Of a DNA stretch of 17,575 nt, positions 7,130 through 13,940 are shown piece by piece (the first letter of the stretch is position 1; each line of letters opens with the position of its first letter). Source of the stretch: an uncultured Actinomycetes bacterium. Its GTDB lineage: Bacteria > Actinomycetota > Actinomycetes > Mycobacteriales > Mycobacteriaceae. A program made the translations under genes and the position numbers. The notes beneath the pieces are model-generated. The model worked only from the letters and a program-made list of their open reading frames with translations. It did not search any database and was not told the origin of the DNA. Location of the stretch: contig CAIWCQ010000505.1 in assembly GCA_903911165.1 (NCBI GenBank), positions 1-17,575 of the forward strand, written 5' to 3'.

Positions 7130-7906
7130 CTAAGAACTCGATCGCAGATAGGCCAGTTGGGCACGGACCGAGGACTCTGCCGGTTCCCACAGCTCTTCGG
7201 CGACGTCGGTGTAGACATACTCGACCACCTGCCGCGCCGTGGCATCGCCGCCCAGCGCCAAGAGAGCATGACGTACCTGTTCGAGCCGCTGCGCGCGGTG
7301 AGCCAGGTACATCGCCGCAACCGCGCTCAGATCATCGAGTTCAGGTCCGTGCCCGGGCAGTACGACGCGCCGACCTATCGCCTGAAGCCGGTGCAGCGAC
7401 GCGAGGTAGTCGGCGAGACTGCCGTCTTCGTCGTCGATCACAGCCGTCCCGCGGCCCAGAATTGTGTCCGCGGTCAGGACCGCGTCATCGAGAACAAAGC
7501 TCACCGAGTCGGCGGTATGACCCGGGGTGGCCAGCACGGTGATCCGGAGCCCAGCAGCGTGGATCACCTCGCCGTCGATCAGGTGAGCGCCCATTCCGCG
7601 CAGAAACCCGCTGCCCACCGACCGCACGGTGGCACCCGTGCCGGCGACGAGCTTGTCGATGCCATCGGTGTGGTCGCCGTGGCGGTGGCTGATGAGCACC
7701 AGCCGGATGCAGCCCAGCGCCACCAGCCGCGCGATGTGGTCGTCCTGATCGGGTCCGGGGTCGACGACGACGATCTCGTCGCTACCCGGAGCCCGCAGCA
7801 CCCAGGTGTTGGTGCCCTCCAGCGTCAACCGACCGGGGTTGTCACACAACAGCACCGAAGCCGTCTGGGTAACGCGCCGCAGGACGCCGTAGGCGGGAAA
7901 GGTCAC
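7130..7906 (-). CDS. Metallo-beta-lactamase-fold hydrolase, LACTB2-like (Rv3677c-like)
   Basis: A 258-residue MBL-fold protein. Metal ligands are visible: His74, His76, Asp78 and His79 in SHRHGDHTDG, His130 in ATPGHTADS, Asp147 in LTADTILG and His186 in LPGHGPEL. NPGRLTLEGTNTWVL near the N-terminus and a C-terminal helical, winged-helix-like region (about 200-258) place it with LACTB2-type proteins, some of which are endoribonucleases and others thioesterase- or glyoxalase-like; the substrate cannot be decided here. The GTG start overlaps the RidA-like stop (GTGA, 7903-7906), so translation is probably coupled. The stop faces crp with a 1-bp gap, leaving no room for a separate terminator. Confidence 0.88.
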   Translation of the reverse strand: MTFPAYGVLRRVTQTASVLLCDNPGRLTLEGTNTWVLRAPGSDEIVVVDPGPDQDDHIARLVALGCIRLVLISHRHGDHTDGIDKLVAGTGATVRSVGSGFLRGMGAHLIDGEVIHAAGLRITVLATPGHTADSVSFVLDDAVLTADTILGRGTAVIDDEDGSLADYLASLHRLQAIGRRVVLPGHGPELDDLSAVAAMYLAHRAQRLEQVRHALLALGGDATARQVVEYVYTDVAEELWEPAESSVRAQLAYLRSSS

Positions 7907-8358
7907 CTCACCTCGACGATGAGTTCGACCTCCACGGGCGCGTCCAAGGGCAACTCCGACACCCCGACCGCTGAGCGGGCGTGGGCTCCTGCGTCATCGA
8001 ATAACTCCCCGAGCATTTCCGAGGCGCCGTTGACGACCCCGGGCTGTCCGCTGAAGCCGGGCGCGGACGCGACGAATCCGACCACCTTCACGATCCGGAC
8101 CACCGCGTCGATTCCGACCAGCGCATCGATGGCGGCCAGCGCGTTGAGCGCGCAGGTGCGGGCAGCGATCTTGGCCTGCTCAGGCGGCACCTCCGCGCCC
8201 ACCTTGCCGCTGTGGGTCAGGTCGCCGGCCTGCAACGGAAGCTGGCCGGAGGTGTACACCAGGTTGCCGGTACGCACCGCTGGAACATAGGCGGCCAGCG
8301 GCTTCGCCACCGCGGGCAGGGTAATGCCGAGTTCGGCCAGCCGTTCCGAGGCCGTCAC
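7903..8358 (-). CDS. RidA (YjgF/YER057c/UK114)-family protein (Rv3678c-like)
   Basis: A 151-residue single-domain protein of the RidA superfamily, with VRTGNLVYTSGQLPLQ (28-43), a central AARTCALNALAAIDALVG helix (65-82) and the C-terminal SAVGVSELPLDAPVEVELIVEV (128-149). In RidA proper a conserved arginine near residue 105 binds the enamine/imine substrate. Here the matching segment VGFVASAPGFSGQPGVVNG lacks an obvious counterpart, so it may belong to a non-archetypal subgroup and enamine deaminase activity should not be assumed. The GTG start overlaps the preceding micro-ORF's stop (GTGA), and its own stop overlaps the next gene's start, giving a three-gene coupled unit. Confidence 0.88.
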   Translation of the reverse strand: MTASERLAELGITLPAVAKPLAAYVPAVRTGNLVYTSGQLPLQAGDLTHSGKVGAEVPPEQAKIAARTCALNALAAIDALVGIDAVVRIVKVVGFVASAPGFSGQPGVVNGASEMLGELFDDAGAHARSAVGVSELPLDAPVEVELIVEVR

Positions 8359-8516
8359 TTAGGCCTCTTGAGATAAGCGACGTGCTGCTCGCCGGTCGGA
8401 CCGTTGAGCACGGCCACCAATTCCCATCCGTCGGCACCCCACTGATCGAGGATCTGCTTGGTCGCGTGGGTCAGCAGGGGGATGGTCGCGTACTCCCAGG
8501 TTGTTGCTTGGCTCAT
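8355..8516 (-). CDS. DUF4177-type small protein, 53 aa (Rv3678A-like)
   Basis: A short coding region on the complement encoding 53 residues, beginning MSQATTWEYATIPLL and ending HVAYLKRPK. The pattern WEYATIPLLTHATKQILDQW followed by GADGWELVAVL is characteristic of the DUF4177 family and of the small Rv3678A protein of M. tuberculosis. The TGA stop overlaps the GTG of the RidA-like gene, so the three downstream genes look like one translation-coupled operon. The ATG has no adjacent Shine-Dalgarno; TAGGCT lies 6 nt upstream (complement of 8523-8528), fitting a leaderless transcript. Function unknown; the fold is small and cytosolic. Confidence 0.9.
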   Translation of the reverse strand: MSQATTWEYATIPLLTHATKQILDQWGADGWELVAVLNGPTGEQHVAYLKRPK

Positions 8517-8522
8517 GGCGGG

Positions 8523-8528
8523 AGCCTA
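8523..8528 (-). promoter_or_regulatory. Putative -10 element for leaderless DUF4177 operon
   Basis: Minus-strand TAGGCT (TANNNT), in the context gcgaTAGGCT, ends 6 nt before ATG 8516. It mirrors the bagA element in the same 53-bp spacer. Confidence 0.45.
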
Positions 8529-8557
8529 TCGCTCCCCGAGGACCGCGGAGGCTTCGA

Positions 8558-8563
8558 TAGCAT
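8558..8563 (+). promoter_or_regulatory. Putative -10 element for leaderless bagA-bagB transcript
   Basis: TAGCAT (TANNNT), in the context cgaTAGCAT, ends 6 nt before ATG 8570, which lacks a Shine-Dalgarno. Confidence 0.45.
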
Positions 8564-8569
8564 GTCCGG

Positions 8570-9589
8570 ATGGCGACCACACCGGGTGACCGCAGCGCAA
8601 CCGGTTGGCCCGCCCGACTGACCGAGGCTCGTCTGCACTTCGTCACCGGCAAGGGCGGAACCGGGAAGACCACCGTCGCGGCCGCTTTGGCGTTGACGCT
8701 GGCGGCAGGCGGTCGGCGCGTGCTCCTCGTGGAAGTCGAAGGCCGCCAAGGGATTGCGCAACTGTTCGACGTTCCGCCGTTGCCCTACGAAGAGGTCAAG
8801 GTCGCGACTGCCGAGGGTGGCGGCCACGTCAATGCGTTGGCCATCGAAATCGAGGCGGCCTTCCTGGAATACCTCGAGATGTTCTACAACCTGGGCATCG
8901 CCGGACGCGCCATGCGCCGGATCGGAGCGGTCGAGTTCGCCACCACGATCGCTCCCGGACTGCGGGACGTACTCCTGACCGGCAAGATCAAGGAGGCGGC
9001 GATCCGAATGGATCGCAAGAAGCGACCCGCCTACGACGCTATCGTCGTCGACTCGCCGCCAACCGGACGGATCGCCCGTTTCCTCGACGTGACCAAGGCG
9101 GTTGCGGATCTGGCCACCGGTGGCCCGGTGCACTCCCAGGCTGAAAGTGTTGTAAAGCTATTGCACTCCGAGCAGACCGCAATCCACCTGGTCACGCTGT
9201 TGGAGGCGCTGCCGATCCAGGAAACGATCGAGGCGATCGAGGAACTCGAGAAGCTCCAGTTGCCCATCGGCGCGGTGATCGTCAACCGCAACATCCCGCC
9301 GTTTCTCCCGCCAGGTGATCTGGCCAAGGCCGCCAAGGGCGAAATCGATGCGGCCGCGGTGCGCTCCGCCCTGTCCCGGACGGGCATCAAACTAAGCGAC
9401 GCAGACTTCGCGGGCCTGCTCACCGAAACAATTGAGCATGCCAGCCGGATCAGCGCACGCTCGGAAAGCGCCCAGGAACTGGAGAAACTGCGCGTTCCGC
9501 GACTGGAGTTGCCCACCATCGCCGACGGTGTGGACCTCGGGAGTCTCTACGAACTCGCCGAAGTGCTCGCCCAGCAGGGCGTCCGATGA
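8570..9589 (+). CDS. bagA: Get3/ArsA-like ATPase subunit A (Rv3679-like)
   Basis: A 339-residue SIMIBI-class ATPase. The deviant Walker [12 protein letters not shown] (25-35) has both the signature Lys28 and the catalytic-loop Lys33; [10 protein letters not shown] (158-167) is the switch II/A-loop region. Where Get3/ArsA have DPAH in switch I, this protein has VEVEGRQG (54-61), with Glu57 at the Asp position. No CxxC zinc motif is visible. In M. tuberculosis the Rv3679/Rv3680 pair was described as Get3 homologues (BagA/BagB) forming a complex; the bacterial client is not settled. ATG 8570 gives the expected N-terminus. The stop overlaps the next start (ATGA, 9586-9589), consistent with equimolar synthesis. 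Confidence 0.92.
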   Translation: MATTPGDRSATGWPARLTEARLHFVTGKGGTGKTTVAAALALTLAAGGRRVLLVEVEGRQGIAQLFDVPPLPYEEVKVATAEGGGHVNALAIEIEAAFLEYLEMFYNLGIAGRAMRRIGAVEFATTIAPGLRDVLLTGKIKEAAIRMDRKKRPAYDAIVVDSPPTGRIARFLDVTKAVADLATGGPVHSQAESVVKLLHSEQTAIHLVTLLEALPIQETIEAIEELEKLQLPIGAVIVNRNIPPFLPPGDLAKAAKGEIDAAAVRSALSRTGIKLSDADFAGLLTETIEHASRISARSESAQELEKLRVPRLELPTIADGVDLGSLYELAEVLAQQGVR

Positions 9590-10716
9590 GCGCGACGCCC
9601 CCGGTGCTGGACCTGAAATCGATCCTGTCCGACAGATCCAACCGCGTCGTGGTGTGCTGCGGAGCGGGCGGCGTCGGGAAGACGACCACCGCAGCCGCAA
9701 TGGCGCTACGGGCTGCGGAGTACGGCCGCACCGTCGTGGTCCTGACTATTGATCCGGCAAAACGGCTCGCACAGGCACTCGGCGTGGAAGACCTGAACAA
9801 TTCTCCTCAGCAGGTTCCACTGGGACCGGAAGTGACCGGAGAGTTGCACGCGATGATGCTCGACATGAGTCGCACCTTCGACGAAATGGTCATCGAGCAC
9901 GCGGGACCCGAACGGGCGCAGGCGATTTTGGAAAACCAGTTCTACCAAACCGTGACCACCTCGCTGGCCGGTACGCAGGAATACATGGCTATGGAAAAAC
10001 TGGGCCAGCTACTCGGCCAGGACCGGTGGGACCTCGTCGTGGTCGACACCCCGCCGTCGCGCAACGCACTTGACTTTCTCGATGCCCCGAAGCGGTTGGG
10101 CAGCTTCATGGACGGTCGGCTGTGGCGTCTGCTTCTGGGACCCGGCCGCGGCATCGGACGACTGGTGACCGGCGTGATGGGCCTGGCCGTGAAAGCACTG
10201 TCAACCGTCCTCGGCTCACAGATGCTCTCCGACGCATCGATGTTCGTGCAGTCGCTCGACTCGACGTTCGGTGGGTTTCGGGAGAAGGCCGACCGCACCT
10301 ATGAGTTGCTCAAGCGACGAGGCACCCAGTTCGTCGTGGTGTCGGCTGCCGAACCCGACGCGTTGCGCGAGGCAGCTTTCTTCGTTGACCGACTCTCCGA
10401 GGAGGGCATGCCGTTGGCAGGGCTGATCCTCAACCGGACCCATCCGATGTTGTGCACGCTGCCGGTGGAACGAGCCCTCGACGGCGCGGGTGCACTGGAA
10501 GCCGCACCGGACCGCAAGGGCGACAAGTTGGCCGCCGCGGTGCTGCAGATCCATGCTGACCGGGGCCAGACGGCCAAGCGTGAGATTCGGTTGCTGTCGC
10601 GCTTTACCGGAGCCAACCCGCACGTGCCGGTCGTCGGCGTGCCCTCATTGCCCTTCGACGTCTCAGATCGGACCGCACTGCAGGCCATCGCCGATCAGAT
10701 CACCGGGGAGATCTGA
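9586..10716 (+). CDS. bagB: Get3/ArsA-like ATPase subunit B (Rv3680-like)
   Basis: A 376-residue partner of the preceding ATPase. Its P-loop is [12 protein letters not shown] (24-35): the conserved lysine Lys32 is present but the deviant 'signature' lysine is Ala27. Switch I is intact as [11 protein letters not shown] (53-63), and [10 protein letters not shown] (151-160) is the switch II region. Residues about 165-235 form a long helical, hydrophobic segment ([26 protein letters not shown]) comparable in place to the client-binding helical subdomain of Get3. The pair therefore seems to share nucleotide-site elements between subunits. The ATGA overlap with bagA shows translational coupling. 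It converges on whiB4 with about 73 bp between stops, part of which is a tandem repeat. Confidence 0.92.
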   Translation: MSATPPVLDLKSILSDRSNRVVVCCGAGGVGKTTTAAAMALRAAEYGRTVVVLTIDPAKRLAQALGVEDLNNSPQQVPLGPEVTGELHAMMLDMSRTFDEMVIEHAGPERAQAILENQFYQTVTTSLAGTQEYMAMEKLGQLLGQDRWDLVVVDTPPSRNALDFLDAPKRLGSFMDGRLWRLLLGPGRGIGRLVTGVMGLAVKALSTVLGSQMLSDASMFVQSLDSTFGGFREKADRTYELLKRRGTQFVVVSAAEPDALREAAFFVDRLSEEGMPLAGLILNRTHPMLCTLPVERALDGAGALEAAPDRKGDKLAAAVLQIHADRGQTAKREIRLLSRFTGANPHVPVVGVPSLPFDVSDRTALQAIADQITGEI

Positions 10717-10738
10717 ATCCGACGGCCGCGGCGCCTTA

Positions 10739-10802
10739 CAGCTGACGCTGGTATTTCTGCCGTTCAGCTGACGCTGTTATGTCTGCCGTTCAGCTGACGC
10801 TG
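10739..10802. repeat. 26-bp tandem repeat (about 2.5 copies) at the whiB4 3' end
   Basis: The 12-mer cagctgacgctg recurs at 10739, 10765 and 10791, exactly 26 bp apart. The 14-bp linkers gtatttctgccgtt and ttatgtctgccgtt differ at two positions. The last copy is the end of whiB4: its complement encodes SVS plus TGA. The two other copies lie in the gap before bagB's stop. The array thus duplicates the end of the gene outward. No hairpin with a U-tract was seen. Confidence 0.92.
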
Positions 10803-11143
10803 CGGTGCTTGCGCTGGGTGGCGAAGAATTCCGACCAGGAAGAGACCTCCGGGTTCTGCTTGAGCAGAGCGCGTCGCTGGCGTTCGGTCATCCCGCCCCA
10901 GACGCCGAATTCCACCCGATTGTCCAGGGCATCCGCGCCGCATTCGGCGATCACCGGGCAATGCCGGCAGATGACGGCGGCCTTACGCTGCGCGGCACCA
11001 CGGACGAACAACTGCTCGGGGTCGGTGGTACGGCACAACCCTTGGGAAACCCAGGCGATCCTGGCTTCCCCACCCGCCAATGGGAGCGAACCGTGCATTG
11101 ATGCTGCGCTTGTCATGCCAAAAGCGGGCTGAGTCCCCGACAC
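10790..11143 (-). CDS. whiB4: WhiB4, Fe-S cluster redox-responsive regulator
   Basis: A 117-residue WhiB-family protein with four cluster cysteines: Cys37 (ALCRTTDPEQLF-like context), Cys59 and Cys62 (VICRHCPV) and Cys68 (ECGADAL). Then comes the GVWGGMTERQRRALLK turn (80-95) and a basic C-terminal tail (RKHR). The [4Fe-4S] cluster senses O2/NO; in M. tuberculosis WhiB4 tunes the antioxidant response. GTG 11143 was chosen over upstream extensions because AAGGGAA (complement of 11149-11155) sits 5 nt before it and the resulting MSGTQPA N-terminus matches WhiB4 proteins. Upstream lie a hairpin, a CRP-like palindrome and an inverted repeat, and the gene diverges from ponA2. Its stop codon lies in a 26-bp tandem repeat. 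Confidence 0.96.
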   Translation of the reverse strand: MSGTQPAFGMTSAASMHGSLPLAGGEARIAWVSQGLCRTTDPEQLFVRGAAQRKAAVICRHCPVIAECGADALDNRVEFGVWGGMTERQRRALLKQNPEVSSWSEFFATQRKHRSVS

Positions 11144-11162
11144 GGCGATTCCCTTCGTCTGA

Positions 11163-11180
11163 GCCGCCTGGTGAGGCGGC
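11163..11180 (-). promoter_or_regulatory. Perfect hairpin in the probable whiB4 5' leader
   Basis: GCCGCCT (11163-11169) and AGGCGGC (11174-11180) form a perfect 7-bp GC-rich stem with a 4-nt loop. It ends 19 nt upstream of the whiB4 start, just before the ribosome site. If transcription starts further upstream it would fold in the leader. No U-run follows, so a simple terminator is unlikely. Confidence 0.5.
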
Positions 11181-11203
11181 AGTTCCCTCCGATGTAGCCC
11201 CGG

Positions 11204-11219
11204 TGCGATCTGCATCACA
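11204..11219. promoter_or_regulatory. Predicted CRP binding site between whiB4 and ponA2
   Basis: TGCGA-TCTGCA-TCACA matches the CRP palindrome TGTGA-N6-TCACA at 9 of 10 half-site positions with exact spacing. It lies 60 bp upstream of the whiB4 start and about 213 bp upstream of ponA2. The crp gene is 4.8 kb away in the same window. Binding is predicted from sequence only. Confidence 0.6.
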
Positions 11220-11234
11220 TTGCGACGTCACTGT

Positions 11235-11275
11235 TACCTGTATCGCACCGCCTACTCAAGTTAGGTGGTCAGGTA
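11235..11275. repeat. Imperfect inverted repeat in the whiB4-ponA2 spacer
   Basis: ACCGCCTA (11247-11254) pairs with TAGGTGGT (11262-11269) across a 7-nt loop with one G-T wobble. The outer TACCTG (11235-11240) pairs with CAGGTA (11270-11275), leaving a 6-nt bulge on the left. It could be an operator or a structured leader; which is unknown. Confidence 0.45.
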
Positions 11276-11348
11276 TCGTTTGCGCAACAGTCAGATCACA
11301 GCTTTTTTGGCACGGGCGTGCAGTCCGGCCATGAACTGCGGTTTTAAC

Positions 11349-11377
11349 CTGAGATCTTGGGAGAATTGCGTTATATT
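11349..11377 (+). promoter_or_regulatory. Putative SigA-type promoter for ponA2
   Basis: CTGAGA (11349-11354), a 17-nt spacer and TATATT (11372-11377) match -35/-10 consensus at 4/6 and 5/6. The start point would fall near 11384, giving a leader of about 50 nt. A second, leaderless-type -10 lies closer to the gene. Confidence 0.45.
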
Positions 11378-11419
11378 TCGCACCCGCGCGGGGCACCGCA
11401 AGTCCCGGGACGGCCTCGG

Positions 11420-11425
11420 TACGCT
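11420..11425 (+). promoter_or_regulatory. Putative -10 element for leaderless ponA2 transcript
   Basis: TACGCT (TANNNT) ends 7 nt before ATG 11433; no Shine-Dalgarno is present there. It is an alternative or addition to the upstream TATATT promoter. Confidence 0.35.
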
Positions 11426-11432
11426 AAACGCC

Positions 11433-13913
11433 ATGTCGGAACGCCCGCCGGCCGGTCCTTCAATCATCAAACTGGCCTGGTGCTGCCTGTTGGCAAGCGT
11501 CATCGTGGCGGCGCTGCTATTCCCTGTGGTTGGCGGCGCCGGGCTGATGTCCAACCGGGCCTCCGACATTGTCGCCAACGGATCGTCCCAACTGCTCGAC
11601 GGTGACATCCCCGCGGTGACGACGATGGTCGACTCCAAGGGCAACACCATCGCGTGGCTGTATTCCCAACGTCGCTTCGAAGTGACCAGCGATCAGATCG
11701 CCGACACCATGAAGTTGGCGATCGTCTCCATCGAGGACAAGCGGTTCGCCGAGCACAACGGCGTCGACTGGAAGGGCACGCTGACCGGGCTGGCCGGGTA
11801 CGCGGCGGGGGACCTCACCACCCGCGGCGGTTCCACCATCGAGCAGCAGTACGTCAAGAACTATCAGCTTCTGGTTCTGGCCCAGACCGACGCCGAGAAG
11901 CGAGCCGCGGTGGCAGCGACACCGGCTCGGAAACTGCGGGAGATCCGGATGGCGCTGACGCTGGACAAGACGCTGACCAAGCCGGAGATCCTGACCCGCT
12001 ACCTCAACCTGGTGTCCTTCGGCAATGGTGCGTTCGGAATCCAGGACGCCGCACAGACGTATTTCGGTATCGACGCGACCGAGCTGAACTGGCAGCAGTC
12101 GGCGCTTCTTGCCGGGCTAGTGCAGTCGACCAGCACCCTTAACCCGTACACCAACCCCGACGGTGCGCTGGTACGGCGCAACCTGGTCCTCGACACCATG
12201 ATCGAAAACGTGCCAGGCAAGACTGACCAACTCCGCGCCGCCAAACAACAACCGCTGGGCGTCCTGGCACGACCCAACGAGTTGCCGCGCGGGTGCATCG
12301 CGGCCGGGGATCGGGCTTTCTTCTGCGACTACGTTCAGGAGTTCCTGGCCCGAGCGGGGTTGAGCAAGGAACAGATCGCCAAGGGCGGATACCTGATCAA
12401 GACCACGCTGGATCCCGACGTGCAAGCGGAAGTCAAGAAAGCGGTTGATTCGATCGCGGCGCCGGATCTGGACGGAATCGCCAGCGTGATGAACGTGATC
12501 CTGCCCGGAAAGACGAACCATCCGCTGGTCGCGATGGCGAGCAACCGGACCTACGGGCTCGAAACCGATACCGGGGAAACTGTTCAGCCTCAACCTTTTT
12601 CGCTTGTCGGCGATGGGGCCGGCTCCATCTTCAAAGTTTTCACCACGGCGGCCGCGCTGGACCTCGGCCTCGGCATCAACTCCACCCTGGACGTGCCGGG
12701 GCGTTTCAACGCCAAGGGCTTGGGCGAGGGCGGCGCCAAGGGCTGTCCCAGCCAGACCTGGTGTGTGGAGAACTATCGCGACCCGCGCTACCTGAGCATG
12801 AGTGTCACCGAGGCGCTGGCCAAGTCACCCAACACCGCGTTCGCCAAGCTCATCTCGCAGGTCGGCGTCACCCGCACCGTGGACATGGCGGTGCGCCTCG
12901 GCCTTCGGTCCTACGCGGAGCCCGGTACCGCCCGCAGTTACGAGCCGGACAGCAACGAAAGCCTGGCCGACTTCATCAAACGGCAGAACATCGGCTCGTT
13001 CACCCTCGGCCCCTTCGAGGTCAACCCGTTGGAATTGGCGAATGTCGCGGCAACCCTGGCCTCCGGGGGGATGTGGTGCCCGGCAAGCCCGATCGACAAG
13101 ATCTATGACCGGCGCGGCGCAGAAGTCGCAGTCAACTCCGAGCCCTGTGAACAAGTAGTGCCCGAAGGACTGGCCAACACCCTTTCCAACGCGCTCGGCA
13201 GGGATATCACCAACGGAACCGGCACTCCGGCGGCAAGCTCAGCCGGCTGGTCGCTGCCGATGGCCGGTAAGACGGGCACCACCGAGGCACACCGGTCGTC
13301 GGGTTTCATGGGCTATACCAACCGGTATGCGGCGGTCAACTACATCTACGACGACTCCCCCACGCCGACCGAGTTGTGTTCCTACCCGCTGCGGCGGTGC
13401 TACGACGGCGATCTCTTCGGCGGGAAGGAACCCGCCGAGACCTGGTTTGCGGCGATGACTCCGATCGCCGAGGACTTCGGCGAGGTGAGCATGCCGCCGA
13501 CCGATCCCCGTTACGTCGACGGCGCTCCCGGTTCGCGGGTGCCGAACGTAAACGGCATGAGCCAAGACAGTGCCCGAGAAGAGTTGCGTGCCAGCGGGTT
13601 CCAGATCGCAGAACAGGTCAACTCGCTGAATAGCACAGCCTCGGCCGGCACCGTGATCGGCACAACGCCCAGCGGGCAGACGATTCCGGGCATCATCGTC
13701 ACATTGTTGATCAGCAATGGCGTCGCACCCCCGCCACCGCCGCCGCCCTCTCCCCCGCCAGGTCCTCCACCACCGCCGCCGATCCCAGGCCTCCCGGAAG
13801 TGGGTTCGACGATCGTGGAGATCCCGGGTCTGCCGCCAATCACGATCCCGGTACTGGTCCCGCCACCGCCACCGCCACCACCGCCAGCGCCACCCCCAGC
13901 GCCACCGCCGTGA
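11433..13913 (+). CDS. ponA2: Class A penicillin-binding protein PonA2 (bifunctional peptidoglycan synthase)
   Basis: An 826-residue bitopic protein: short cytosolic N-terminus, one transmembrane helix (about 12-38), a glycosyltransferase domain with IEDKRFAEHNGVDW (100-113, catalytic Glu101) and RGGSTIEQQYVKN (131-143). The transpeptidase domain has SIFK (Ser398, Lys401), SPN (465-467) and KTGT (613-616). One PASTA domain (about 702-763, VPNVNGMSQDSAREELRASG) precedes a proline-rich tail (765-826). It polymerises and cross-links peptidoglycan in the periplasm; in mycobacteria PonA2 matters in stationary phase and acid or oxidative stress. The frame stays open upstream to 11265, but ATG 11433 gives the family N-terminus. 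The tail is a low-complexity, repeat-prone sequence. The metallophosphoesterase gene follows after 27 bp. Confidence 0.96.
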   Translation: MSERPPAGPSIIKLAWCCLLASVIVAALLFPVVGGAGLMSNRASDIVANGSSQLLDGDIPAVTTMVDSKGNTIAWLYSQRRFEVTSDQIADTMKLAIVSIEDKRFAEHNGVDWKGTLTGLAGYAAGDLTTRGGSTIEQQYVKNYQLLVLAQTDAEKRAAVAATPARKLREIRMALTLDKTLTKPEILTRYLNLVSFGNGAFGIQDAAQTYFGIDATELNWQQSALLAGLVQSTSTLNPYTNPDGALVRRNLVLDTMIENVPGKTDQLRAAKQQPLGVLARPNELPRGCIAAGDRAFFCDYVQEFLARAGLSKEQIAKGGYLIKTTLDPDVQAEVKKAVDSIAAPDLDGIASVMNVILPGKTNHPLVAMASNRTYGLETDTGETVQPQPFSLVGDGAGSIFKVFTTAAALDLGLGINSTLDVPGRFNAKGLGEGGAKGCPSQTWCVENYRDPRYLSMSVTEALAKSPNTAFAKLISQVGVTRTVDMAVRLGLRSYAEPGTARSYEPDSNESLADFIKRQNIGSFTLGPFEVNPLELANVAATLASGGMWCPASPIDKIYDRRGAEVAVNSEPCEQVVPEGLANTLSNALGRDITNGTGTPAASSAGWSLPMAGKTGTTEAHRSSGFMGYTNRYAAVNYIYDDSPTPTELCSYPLRRCYDGDLFGGKEPAETWFAAMTPIAEDFGEVSMPPTDPRYVDGAPGSRVPNVNGMSQDSAREELRASGFQIAEQVNSLNSTASAGTVIGTTPSGQTIPGIIVTLLISNGVAPPPPPPPSPPPGPPPPPPIPGLPEVGSTIVEIPGLPPITIPVLVPPPPPPPPPAPPPAPPP
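13725..13910 (+). repeat. Two low-complexity proline-codon tracts in the ponA2 tail
   Basis: Bases 13725-13781 and 13860-13910 are built almost wholly of CCN proline codons with a recurrent ccaccgcc pattern. They encode 5-9 proline runs separated by Ser, Gly or Ala. Between them lies a short GLPEVGSTIVEIPGLPPITIP stretch. Such tracts are prone to slippage, and length variation between strains is expected. Confidence 0.85.
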
Positions 13914-13928
13914 CGGCGGGCTGGTGAG

Positions 13929-13934
13929 TACTCT
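13929..13934 (+). promoter_or_regulatory. Putative -10 element for leaderless metallophosphoesterase transcript
   Basis: TACTCT (TANNNT) ends 6 nt before ATG 13941, which has no Shine-Dalgarno. It would allow expression independent of ponA2. Confidence 0.4.
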
Positions 13935-13940
13935 GCCTAC

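Noticed and set aside
10720..10738. GC-rich palindrome (gccgcggc) as bagB terminator
   Set aside because: The palindrome leaves no loop and has no T-tract; a functional terminator cannot be supported.
11265..11432. N-terminal extension of PonA2
   Set aside because: The extra 56 codons cover the promoter region with TATATT, and the family N-terminus starts at the ATG at 11433.
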